The translations under genes were made by a program, and so were the position numbers. This document shows, in pieces, positions 25,356 through 36,128 of a stretch of 64,000 nt of DNA. The number at the start of each line of letters is the position of its first letter. Positions within the stretch are counted from its first letter, which is position 1. The notes beneath the pieces were generated by a model. It did no database searches. It worked only from the letters and a program-made list of their open reading frames with translations, and had not been told where the DNA came from. Origin of the DNA: Hawksworthiomyces lignivorus (lineage: Eukaryota; Ascomycota; Sordariomycetes; Ophiostomatales; Ophiostomataceae); contig NTMA01000001.1 of NCBI GenBank assembly GCA_002917075.1, positions 248,001 through 312,000 of the forward strand. The letters are read 5' to 3'.

Positions 25356-28300
25356 TTATACAGGATCGCCATCGTCTATGATAATGTTGCGGATCCGCAC
25401 GCCCTGGCTCTCCACTGCGTACCGCCGCGTCAGTCCTATCTGCCGGGCGGCCGCCAGCTGCTGGTACGCCGCCTCGCCGCCGCCGACCATGATCATGGCC
25501 AGGGGCTGCCACCGCGTGAGCCCTCCCGGCGTTCGCTGCGTGTCGTCTAGCAGGGGCCGCACAAAGTCGTTGGGGTCGTCGTGGAAGGAAGCGGCGCCAG
25601 GCGCGGCGGAAGATCCAGCGCCCGCCACTTTCACGTCGTCGTCGTCGCTGACAATGACGACCAGCTGCAGGCGGCGCGGCCCGGGTGCAAACGAGGGCAC
25701 GTTGGCCAGCTTCTCGGAGAAGGAGCAGCCGCCGCGGCGCAGCAGCAGCACCTGGTGGGCGAGCACGGCGGAGTCGGGCAAGGGGCCGCCGCAGGCGTAT
25801 CCGCCCGCGTACACGGTGCGCCAGGGGAGCAGCTCGAGCGGCACGGGCCCGGCGGTGGGGAACACGGCGCCCGCGGGCGTGTCGACGGCCGGCAAGGGCG
25901 CGGCGCCCAGGCCCGTGGGCGTGACGCCCGTGGCATTCAGGACGATGTTGAGCGGCAGCGCGCCGGCGCTCGCGGCCTCGCCGCCGCTCTTGCCCCCGCC
26001 GCTGCTTCGGCCTGGCGGCGGCGACGCCGACCCCGCTGCGGATGTGGCAGATGCCGAGTCGTCCAGGGAAGACACGAGCTGGCGCCAGAAGGACTTGACG
26101 CGGGTGCCAAAGCTGGGGGGAGGATGCAGCGGGAGAGAAGAAGAAGAGGGAGATGAAGAAGAAGAAGAAGAAGAAGAAGAGAGCGCCGAATCCGGCGCGT
26201 CAACGCCGGCGGGAGCGTGGTCGGCTTCGCCTTCGTCGTTGGCGTCGAGGCTGCCGTCTCTCGCATCAGTGTTATCACCGCCAGCATCACTGTCGCCGCT
26301 GCTGTCGTCGCTGCTGTCCTCTTCGTCTACCACGACTACAGGGATCTTGGCGGTGCCGCCGTCGCCGTCGTCCTGCGCCACCCAGACGACATAGTGCAGG
26401 TGGTGCAGCTTGACCAGAATGGGGTCGCGCACGAGGATGAAGCGCGGGTCGGAGATGTGGCTGAGCAGAGCGCGGTTGAGGACGAGAGACTCGTCGCGGC
26501 CCAGCGGCACGCCGTTGACGCGCGTGATGCGCCACGTACGCTCGCCGTGGTCGTCGTCGAGCCGGAAGATGAGCTTGAGCCCGGAGATGCTGAGCACGCG
26601 GATCTTGTCCGGTGCTACGCGGTCTAGCGCCTGCGGCCCGCCGGCTGCCATCAGGTTGAAGGTACCGGCAGCTGCGTGGCCGCGCGGCGGCTCCTGCTGC
26701 GGCTGCACCGAGAACTCGAGGCTCATCTCGAGGGGCTGCTGCACCTTGGCCGATGTTCCGTTGCCGGGAAGCAGAGCGGTCGGCAGGGTCCATGGGAAAA
26801 AGGAGTCGCCGTTGTTGTTGTTGTTGTTGTTATTAATGTTATTCCTATTGGCGCTGCGGTCGTCGCCGACGTCAGAGAGCAGATGCAGGTCGAGCATCTT
26901 GGCCGCGTGGTAGATGTCTCTTCGCGCCGTCACGGCTGAACCGGTGAGCGGAGCGGGTGCGGGAGGCAGCGGGCAGGTGTTGACGAAGCCGTTGTCGTCG
27001 TACAGGCCGATGTCGCTGCTAGCGGTGCCCGCGTCGTGCGTACCACCGCCGCCGGGTGATTTCGCGGCAGCACCCGAAGGTGCGCCTGCGGCTTGAGCAG
27101 CGTGTTTTTCGTGCTGCTGGATGATATCGTTTTGGACCGTCCGTCTTGTATTTGTTGAGCGTGTCTCTGCGCTGCCGGTCTCGCGGCGGCGCTTGGGGAT
27201 GATGAGGGGATGCCCCTCGGTGGTGAAGACGTAGGCGGCGTCGAGCGAGTTGAGGGGGTGGCGGTCGTCGTAGAGCAGGTACATGTACTTTGCGGTCTCG
27301 CCGAGGAAGAAGCTCTCCATGCGGTCGGTCTTCTCGCCGCTGACGACGTTCTGGAGGCCGGCCCAGCCGCAGGGGGTCCAGCAGCGGCGGGTGATGTCGC
27401 GCTGGACCATCTCGCCGACGTAGAGGTACCAGGGGTCCTTGGTGGCGCGGTAGATGTGGTAGACGGACTCGATGAACTCGGGCCGCAGCGGCCACCAGCC
27501 GAGGCCGCCCTCGACCGTCTTGTCCTTGAGCGACCAGCGCTCGGGCAGCGCGGCGTACTTTGTCCAGACGGCCGTGTACAGCAGGTTGGTCTCGATGGCC
27601 TCCTCGAGCTCGCCGGCCAGCGTCAGCAGGCCCGAGTAGTAGGCGCCTAGGCTGTCGATCCACTGGGCGGCGAGCGAGCCGGTCCACAGGTTGACGTTGA
27701 CGTAGTGCGGGTGCTCGCGGTCGCTGTACAGGTGGCGCTTGATGGCGGCGTGCGCCAGGTGCCAGGCCTCGAGGAAGGCGTCGGGCGAGTTCTCCTCGTC
27801 GCTGAGCAGGGGGAAGAGGGCGTTGGGGTCGTGCCACCGCACGGCCGCGGCGCTCCTGCTGCTGTGGCTGTCGTCGTCGTCGTCGTCATCGTCGTCATGG
27901 CCACCTTCGGCGTCGTCGAGCCTGTTTTGCGACGCCGACAGCGGCGACCGGTGCTGGGGCGGGGGCGGCCGCTGCAGGTGAGTGCGGTTAGGCAGCTCGT
28001 GGCCCGAGAGCAGAATGTGCGTCTTGAGCGCGTACTCGAAGAAGCTGTCGGCGCCGGCGCCGATGACAGAGTAGGCGCCGATCCACCGGCCCTGCTCAGC
28101 GTCGACGCCGGCGCCGATCAGGCCAATGTCGCTCCGGCGGTACCATACAGCCCAGAAGGCGCGCTTGGCCAGCTGCTCGAAGCGCTGGTCGCCTGTCAGG
28201 CGGCTGAGCACCGTGAACTCGAGCACCAGGCTGCCAGCGCCGGCGCTGCACGTCTCGGTGATCTCGGCCGGCCCGCTCGCCCTGTTGCTGCCACCGCTGC

Positions 28301-29171
28301 TGTCGCCGTCTTCACTGCTACCGTCGCTGCCGCTGCTGCTGTGCAGCGGCGAGTTGACGTAAAAGGGGATGCCGTGGCGCAGGTTGACCCGCGGGTAGGG
28401 CATGCCCGTGGGCGTGTAAAAGGCCGGCAGCAGGCGCGTGGCCAGGTCCAGGGCCAGGCGTAGCAGCTGGCCGTCGTAGCGAAAGCCGTTGGGCCACGCG
28501 ATGGGCTGCTGGTCCTCGCCCGGCCGCGCCGCCGGCGCAGACGGCGCGTACCCGGCGATGGGCAGTTCGCCGACGGCGAACAGGTGGGCGCTCAGCAGGC
28601 CGCCGACGCCGCGGATGACCGTCTCAAACACCTGCACCTTGCTGTCGACATCGAACCCCCGCCCGCGCTGGCCCCGCCCCGACGGCCCCGGCCGGCCGTC
28701 GCCGTACTGCTGGACGAGCGCCGCCACGCCGTCTTGGAAGTCGCGCAGGGCCTTGGGACCGGCGTCCCCGTCTTCGGGTGGGGCGGAGGCGAGAATGGCC
28801 AGCGTCGACAGGCTGTCGATGAGGGTCAGGGAGTAGTTGCCGAGCACGTCGTTGAGCTCAATGTTGCGGGGGTTGAGGCTGTCTCGGGTCAGGGGCGTAC
28901 AGGAGACGGGCCGAAGCTGATGGGCAATTGGTTAGTCTGCCGCTTGCGCTCCGTCACACCAAAAAGGCTGCACAAGAGAGCACCACTGTACCTCATCTTC
29001 GGGAAAGGCGACCTGCATGTAGTGGTCAAAGCCGTGGTAGAACATCTTGACGGTATCGCGCCGAAGCTCGGTCACGCGATCCGAGCGCATTGCCAGAGCC
29101 GGCGCCGCCAACAGCGGCACGAGCAGCAGCATAGAGAGCATGGAAAGCATTGGCAAATTCATAGCAGCCAT
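25356..29171 (-). CDS. EDEM-type GH47 protein with PA domain (ER mannosidase-like)
   Basis: Exons are 29171-28992 and 28916-25356, with a 75-nt phase-0 intron (GTACAG...CAG), giving 1246 aa. The N-terminus is a signal peptide (MAAMNLPML, hydrophobic core, AALA|MRS-like cleavage); an in-frame ATG at 29237 would add 22 Arg-rich residues. GH47/EDEM hallmarks follow: FYHGFDHYM, NGFRYDGQL, ETCSAGAGSLVLEF, GADSFFEYALK, LGETAKYMYLL and TTEGHP near residue 628, the calcium-binding Thr context. EDEM proteins trim mannose on misfolded glycoproteins or bind them for ER-associated degradation. A protease-associated domain lies at about 1050-1200 (VYAGGYACGG, LLRRGGCSFSEK). The protein has poly-Asp (about 405), poly-Asn (about 760) and poly-Ser (about 976) inserts encoded by microsatellites, and no KDEL-type tail (ends DDGDPV). 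It is of Mnl1 type, longer than the yeast protein. Confidence 0.9.
26155..26182. repeat. GAA trinucleotide repeat inside the EDEM gene
   Basis: The repeat is in frame and encodes a serine run on the minus strand between the linker and the PA-domain part. It is likely to vary in length between strains. Confidence 0.7.
26812..26833. repeat. TTG trinucleotide repeat inside the EDEM gene
   Basis: It encodes a polyasparagine run on the minus strand. Confidence 0.7.
27869..27899. repeat. TCG/TCA trinucleotide repeat inside the EDEM gene
   Basis: It encodes a polyaspartate run within the GH47 region of the minus-strand gene, probably a surface loop. Confidence 0.7.
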
Positions 29172-30141
29172 GCTGGACCGAGAGCGGTTGCGTCGATAGC
29201 GGTGCCACCACCGCCAACCCGTGCCTGGTTGAGGCATCACCGAGAAAAGCAGTTCAATATGGAGGGAGGCATAGAGATAGCGGCGAAACGAGCAGCACTG
29301 AAAGGCGTGTTCACATACAGCATACCAAGGAAAGTGGCCAAACGTCATAGGTCCAAAAAGACAAAAAAAAAAGGAAAGGAAGGGAAATGAAAGAAATGAA
29401 GAAACTAAGAAGACAAAAGGTCCAAAAAGAAACCCCAACTGACGTCTACCGCACGTCTTACCGTGGCCTTCCGTCGAGTTGAAGGCCCAGGAAACAGGGC
29501 AGAGGCGGTTGATTTGCGAGATTAGCAAGCATCCATTGGAGCAACGTCGCCTGGACGATCTCCTTTGCTAATTAATATTACAGTGTGGAGGTTGGAGAGT
29601 CACGCAAGGCTGAACTGTGATAATATTAATGATTACTCATCTGGCACGTGCTGCGGTTTTTGAGAGAGCAGCCTCTCTCTCTTACGCCCTGCTCGATGTG
29701 CCATAACACAGAAGTTACGCGCAGCAGGAAATGGAGGTATCATAGCTGTATGCGAAACTGGTGCCCTTTTCTACTCTAAAAAGTTAAAAGCAAAGCCATA
29801 GTTGCTTAAGAGTACGCTCATAATACAACATATGAACCAAATAAAGCCCACAAAATTAGAGAATGGATCGCAAGGAAAAGAATGGCTTGAAGTCGCAGGG
29901 ACAAGGTTGAGGGCGGGGCCGCGGTCCAATCGTTTTCTCGCCCACCCTCGAAGAGTCTGCTCGTTTCTCATTGCATGTACTCGTTCACATCATTCTTCAA
30001 CGCCGGGCCCCACCTGACAAGGCTGACATTGTCTTGACATGCCTGGAAATTGTCGCACTCCGGCCTCACCATCGTAAACATCAAAACGTTTTGCGATGTC
30101 TTGTAGTCCCTTTCTGCATCCATTACGAGCTCGCAACCACG
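29172..30141. promoter_or_regulatory. Divergent intergenic region between EDEM and NLR genes
   Basis: The two genes are transcribed away from each other, so both promoters must lie in this 970 bp. The part next to the EDEM gene is CT-rich when read on its coding strand. The middle (29560-29640) is AT-rich, with two AATATTA-containing stretches. No clear motif can be assigned. Confidence 0.5.
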
Positions 30142-33100
30142 ATGTCATCGAAGATGAGCCTCACGAGTCGGATACAAGCCCGGATTCTAGGCAAGGGAAA
30201 AGAGAAACAGTCCGCTGTTCCTGAAGTCGCTTATCAGGAAGCTACGTCCAGCTCTCTGACGTCCGACACCAGCTCTGGACCAAATGATGGCGCCAATGTG
30301 CTCGAATTAAAAGACTCTCAGATTACAAGCCCGACTGCGCCTGAAAGACCGCATGCGGGCCCGTCAACATCTTCAAGTTCCACTCAACAGCTCCCATCTT
30401 CCAAGGAGCAATATGGGCTATTTGAATTCCCTACAAGGGAAGACCAAGCAGCATTTCCAAATCATGAGCCTGATGGCCCTCTGGTAGAGTTAGGTCTTAA
30501 ACATCCTAACCTATAGGTCAACAGATATATGCTGACTTAGACAGCATAATTGCAGTCCATGGACTCGGTGGTAATTGGAAGTCGACCTGGAGCGCTGACG
30601 ACAACGCCATCTGGTTGAGAGATCGCCTCCCCAGTGTCCTAGGACAATTAGAAAAGAAAGTTAGACCTCGGATTAGGTCTTTCGGATATGATTCGGCGAC
30701 CGTCCTAAGCCGCTCAGTCAGTGATCCTAGCATAGCGGCGAGAAGTCTCCTCATCAGACTTCGAGGCTTGAGGAAGACACAGAATGAACGGAAGGCCCCT
30801 ATAATCTTCGTCTGCCACAGCCTTGGCGGACTTGTCGTGAAGCTTGTAAGTTTCTCGCCCTCGTTTTTCATAGCTCAACTGCTCATAGTTGCACGCTGGC
30901 CAGGCTATAATTCATGCATGGAATCACTACGAATACTACAAAGATGTCCTGGACATGGTCAAAGGCTGTCTTTTCCTAGGCGTTCCTCATCGAGGTTCGG
31001 GTCTTGCCGACTGGACCACGGTCCCAGCACAGTTCTTGAAACAGCTTTCTCTCGGTTTCACCGGAAACAGCAACTTTGTCAATTTCCTGCGGACTAACTC
31101 CAAAGACTGGGTACGACTATCAGATAACTTTGTTCAGAGGACAAGTAAATTGAACTTTCGGACCTTCTTTGAAACTGAGAAGTATTTCAACCTGATTGTA
31201 AGGTGTCAATACTAGCCGATTTGCTCCCAATTTCACCACTCTAACTAATTCCTGCAGATTGTAGATGAAGGCTCCGCCGCGATGCACATCACAACGGAGG
31301 AGGTCTTTCCTTCGGAGGGATCGAATCATAGGACTATTTGCAAATATCGAGATGACGAAGATCAACGATTTGCACCCATTGGCGACGCTCTAAGTGAACT
31401 GGTTGAACTATCTCTGCCGCAAGCAGAAGGTTAGTTAGGCTTGAGCACGAATTTTTCCTATGATATCGTCGCCAATATTCGGGCTGATGCAGAGGTTGTA
31501 CCGTAGAGACCGAGAAGCTGGCTTTAAACTCAGCATACTCAGAGCTACTGCCGATTGCGACGAACATCTTCTTAGGAAGAGAGGCACTGCTACGTACCAT
31601 GAGAGACATTCTTAATCCTTTAAAAGCTGGCCAAAAGGGGATCGTTCTGTATGGCATGCCGGGATCCGGGAAAACGCAGCTTGTGCTGCGATACATCAAA
31701 GAGCATAGAAGTTTGTTCAGCTCTATTTTCTGGATCAACGCCGCTAGTCCTGAAAGTGTCTCAGCGTCCATTTCAGAAGCCGCTGCGGTAATTTCAGGAC
31801 ACTGGCCGGCAAAAGACTTACCCAACACTTACAGAGGCCAGGATGACTCCAAACAAGTCCTCTCGAGACTGCGAACGACCCTTCATCATAACTGGCTTCT
31901 GGTCATCGACAGTGCAGATGACATATACGAGCAGGATTTTAAGCAGCTTGTCCCAAAATGTCAACATGGATCCCTCATTATCACTAGTACCAGGAAAGAA
32001 ATTGTCCACATTTTCGATACTTACATGCATAGTGAAGAAATTGGTGGTCTAGATCTTCAGAGCAGCCAGCAGCTTCTGCTTTCCAGACTCTCAAAGTCTC
32101 CCATCGCTCCCACACTCAACGCAGCTGCCAAAGGTGGGTAATCATTCCTCCAGTCTTGAAGTATGGTTTCCTTACGTTTTGTGCTAGACGAGAATATCGC
32201 CAAGGCGATTGTGAAGGAACTTGACTGCCTGCCATTGGCAATCGAGCATGCAGCTGCCCTTTTGCGGCTCAAAAGATTCACATTGAACAACTTCGTACTG
32301 CAATATCGAGAACACTACAATCGACTTGTAGATCAGAAGATTCCTAGAGGACTTTTCGAGTACGACAAAGGTCTCTCTCTTTTCGCCCTGCTCGGCATTC
32401 TCTATTCAACCATCCAAGAAGAATCTCCTAAAGCCGGAGCCCTCTTGAACCTCCTTGCATTTCTAGGACCGTGGCAAATCCCTGTGGCCTTGCTAAAGTC
32501 CCCTCACGGCCTCAATCACAACAGGGATGACTCCGCGGTCCATTTGGCGAATACGAATCTTAACAGCGTCTTAGCAGACGAAACCTCTCTCAATCTTGCG
32601 ATCCATCATCTGTCAGACACTTGCCTAATCAGGACAATAGCCGACGACGGGTCATCCTTCGAGTCTGTGTCTCTTCACAATGTTATCTGTCGCTGGGTTG
32701 TGGAGACTATTTGCGAGAAAGAGCCTTGGGTTCTCATGGCAGCCTCAAGGTGGACGGCTTATGCCCTTGACTCGCAGGAGTGGTACGTACTGAATTATCT
32801 GCACAATTCTCTTAAACAGAATGACTGACTGAGTGGTAGCATACTGTTTCCGCAATGCGCTATGCCCGGCAGAGGGTATCGTCCGCTCACTGCCCCCCTA
32901 AATCGCTGCAAGGCCCTCATCTCCAACCTCTCCAATCCCGAAGACTTGACGGCTCCCGCTGGCCGTTTTGGTACAGTCTACAACAACCTTGAGATGAGCC
33001 TCGGATTCTCGAATTTACAAGTGGGACATTTGGAGGATGCCAAAAAGCAGCTCAATCAAGCTATCGAATACCTGGCCTTAAAACAAGGCGAAGCATGGCC

Positions 33101-34367
33101 AAACGATGAGACCGCTCTGAAACTGCTCTATGGGTTAGCCATCACGCACCAGAAAAGTAGAGAAGTAGAGAAAGCCGCGGAGATACTAGGCGGCGTATAC
33201 AAGCTCGCTCTAACAGTTTTCGACGAATTCAATCCCCGGACGGTCGAGATTTACAAAAGACTGAGATCTCTCACAGAAGCCACAGCTCGAGATATCCAAC
33301 ACCATAAATCCGCTCTCCTTGCGTCTACCTCTACTGTAGAAGGCAGCTCAAAGATGCGCGGCGAGAATCAAGCATCTAGAGCGGGCAGTAATGGCCAGGC
33401 CGCCACCTTTAATAAAGACGCAGGCCTTGAGAACGAACACCGGAATCTCAGAAGGGTGGCGATTCATACCTTAACTGTCCAATCGGCCTCTTCTGCAGAG
33501 ATCGTCCGGGCCATGGCGGCTCATCTTGGAAACGAAGACTCGCGTGTCACAAGTCCGGTAGTTCAAGTCCTCAGAAGCCAATCGGCCTTGCCCGAAGAGA
33601 TTATCCGGGCCATAGCGGTTCGACTTGAAGACGAAGACTCGCGTGTCAGAAGTGCGGCGGTTCAAGTCCTCAGCAGCCAATCGGCCTTGCCCGAAGAGAT
33701 TATCCGGGCCATAGCAGTTCGACTTGAAGACGAAGACTCGCGTGTCAGAAGTGCGGCGATTCAAGCCCTCAGAAACAAACGGGCCTTGCCTGCAGAGATC
33801 ATCCAAGCTATGGCGGCCCGACTAGAAGACAAAGATCTATATGTCAGAATTTACGCGGCCCAAGCTCTTAGCGATCGATTTACCTTGCCCGAAGAGATTA
33901 TCCGGGCCATAGCAGTTCGACTTGAAGACGAAGACTCGCGTGTCAGAAGTGCGGCGATTCAAGCCCTCAGAAACAAACGGGCCTTACCTGCAGAGATCAT
34001 CCAAGCTATGGCGGCCCGACTAGAAGACAAAGATCTATATGTCAGAATTGACGCGGTCCTAGCTCTTAGCGATCGATTTACCTTGCCCGCAGAGGTCATA
34101 CAGTCCATAGCGGCTGAACTTGAAGACGAAGACTCGCTTGTCAGAAGTGAGGCGATTCAACTTCTCAGCAGCCAATCGGCCTTGCCCGGAGAGATTCTCC
34201 AGGTCATAGCGACTCGACCTGAAGACGAAGACTCACGTGTCAGAAGTGAGGCGATTCAAGCCCTCCTCAGCCAGTCGACCATGCCCGCAGAAATAATCCA
34301 GGCCGTAGCTTCTCGACTAAAGCAACAACGTTGGAAAGTCAGAAAACCCCCTCCCTACCAGGATTAG
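30142..34367 (+). CDS. NLR (STAND) protein: SesB-like hydrolase, NB-ARC, HEAT repeats
   Basis: Exons are 30142-30483, 30525-30845, 30904-31197, 31258-31429, 31495-32133, 32188-32782 and 32840-34367, giving 1296 aa. All phases match; the first intron is only 41 nt but has a CTAAC branch site and AG end. Residues 1-114 are Ser-rich. An alpha/beta-hydrolase (SesB/PGAP1-like) domain follows: HGLGGNW from His126, nucleophile elbow CHSLGG with Ser213, and GVPHRGS. The NB-ARC part has FLGRE before P-loop GMPGSGKT (430-437), Walker B LLVID (511-515), LPLAIEHAAALL as GLPL motif, and a winged-helix-like stretch. A TPR-like helical linker (about 800-950) precedes eight full 33-residue HEAT-type repeats plus a partial one (1003-1296). 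Fungal NLRs of this build are candidate non-self or heterokaryon-incompatibility receptors in which ligand-driven oligomerisation switches on the N-terminal effector. The reading frame is intact. Confidence 0.87.
33483..34364 (+). repeat. Tandem 99-bp HEAT-coding repeats
   Basis: Eight 99-bp units plus a 90-bp partial unit encode ALPEEIIRAIAVRLEDEDSR-type repeats. Two successive 198-bp blocks (33686-33883 and 33884-34081) differ at only four positions by my reading, about 98% identity. This shows a recent two-unit duplication or gene conversion. Confidence 0.9.
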
Positions 34368-36128
34368 CTCCTGCCATGGTCGGCGGAGCTTTGCCACCGA
34401 CCACCGAGAGCCTTCGACTGACCGTAAAGCCGCGTTCTGCCAGTGCGATGAATGCGCTTGTCAGTGCAGATCTCGCCAACTCACCATTGAGATGGAGGCT
34501 TTGCCGAAAGGGCCTCTGATCCCGCACGCATTCAGGTATGCGGGTGAAAAGTCGCGAGGGTGCGTACTTGTGAACATGAGCGTGCTTAGAGGAATGATAT
34601 GATAAAAAGGCTCTTATGCTGGTGTCGCAACACCAACTACTGCCACAAAAGGACCTATTATGAGTGCCAAATGGCGCCCATATTCAGTCGTCAAGACCCT
34701 CCTTTTACCAATGAGAAGACCCAACCTGACCCCCTCACGGTTGACAGCACTTAGAGCCTGGATCACATACACAGACATGGTATGCTATAATTGCCGCCCG
34801 AGTTCCGGCCATAGTGTTCGGCCACTTCGGGGTCGGCTGTAGCGCTCGACTGTGCGTCTGGTTGCGTTCTAGCCTTCGTGTTAGGTGAGGGACCGCCGTG
34901 GCTGGGCGATTGGCAGTATTAGCGGCGCGAGGGAGGCGTTTCTGTTGTGTTTTGTTCGCTAACACTTTTTTTCCTTCTCTATGCCCTCTGCCGGGCACTA
35001 AGGGACAAGGCACATTTATACTATTGCTCACCTCTATTTTTGAACTGAGAATGTTCTAGCAGCTGCTACGTGCGACTCGTAAGAGCCGAAGTCCAGTTAA
35101 GTTCAATCGGTGGCGTCACACAGCACGTAGGAACGGGTAACAAGTTTGGCTGTTGATTCATCAGTGGAAGCTTCTTGACACTGTAGCTTGTTCTATTATG
35201 CTCTGAATTAAAAAACGTGCTGCGGAGACGCGAGATATGGTGCAATTATGAATAGGTTATGTTTTAGTGACGAAGGCAAGAAGAGGAGAGCAGGCTTAAC
35301 TAGGCAAACTTGAGGTGGCCCTGCGGATTTCGACAAAACACGGTTCTGAGCCATGGGGTACATATCTAGTATGGTATCCAGTGCATTTAAAAGTAATACG
35401 AACATTAGTATATTCACTAGGTTTCTTTTTTGGCTTCTTCTATTTAAAATTTCAAGGCGGTTGTCCAGTCCTGTCATGCAGATGTGCCTGATCCCGTCGC
35501 TGTCTTGTCAGTTTCGCAGTTGTTCCCCTTGTTCATATATACGGAGTAGCTTTATGCTTATTAGTTCGTGCCTGTACTCCGTGTTCTTTCTCCTTATTTT
35601 TCCTTCTCTTTCCGTCGTCTCTGATTTGCCCCCCCTCTCCTTATTCCCATAATCTTGTGCTGCCTCTTCGCCCATCTCCACATCAAAAGGCGAACTAGAT
35701 ATCGCTTGGTTGGCTGCCAGCCCTTACCGCGGGGCAGGGCTGTGATCCTGTGTGGCTATGTAGGGTCACATTCTGCAGTGCGCCGGGACGGTAAGGTTCA
35801 GCCGACGCCTGGGGGCTCACCGTGACGCCTCAGCTAGGTAGGTATCCTTGACAAATGGCAAGCTTGTGAATTGCGCCTCGAAATGCATCTTCTCGTAGGA
35901 AAGTCACCTTTTGAGATTCGGATGTTCACCTGTCTAGGCTGCGGTTAGCAGTGCCGGAATAAAAACATCAAGGAAGAGTCTCTTCAGTCCGTCTCCGCAA
36001 ATGCCTTTTTGTTTCAATCGCTGCTCTCTCGAGCTTCCGATGCAAATTCTCTCAATGTATCTTGACGATCAAGGCGACGGCCCCAACACCTGCTCTTGAG
36101 AGCTGCTGCGAAGATCCCCCCAGCGACT
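34368..36128. other. Intergenic region between NLR and HET genes
   Basis: A short stem-loop sequence follows the NLR stop: arms 34377-34386 and 34394-34403, one mismatch, 7-nt loop. A perfect 6-bp hairpin (TGGTGT/ACACCA) is at 34620-34635. The stretch at 34368-34530 is GC-rich and open in two frames without a recognisable product. The rest is AT-richer. A TAGGTAGGTATC motif at 35833-35844, similar to one near 43205, lies upstream of the HET gene. The last 130 bp hold a candidate upstream ORF. Confidence 0.5.
36001..36099 (+). other. Candidate upstream ORF of the HET gene
   Basis: An ATG at 36001 opens a 32-codon ORF that ends at TGA 36097-36099, 29 nt before the HET start codon. If the transcript begins upstream of 36001, ribosomes would meet this ORF first, which usually lowers translation of the main ORF. 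The transcription start is not known. Confidence 0.3.

Noticed and set aside
25147..26394. A 415-codon + strand ORF over the EDEM gene
   Set aside because: It is antisense to the intact EDEM frame, and its Ser/Arg/Pro-rich translation mirrors the GC-rich coding strand. No domain is visible.
27705..29390. Long + strand ORFs of 252 and 268 codons
   Set aside because: They are shadows of the GH47-coding strand with Val/Ala/Arg bias and no known motif.
34331..34527. Open frames on both strands just after the NLR, which look slightly like bacterial proteins
   Set aside because: They are about 60 codons only, partly overlap the NLR end and show no motif. Local GC content explains the openness.
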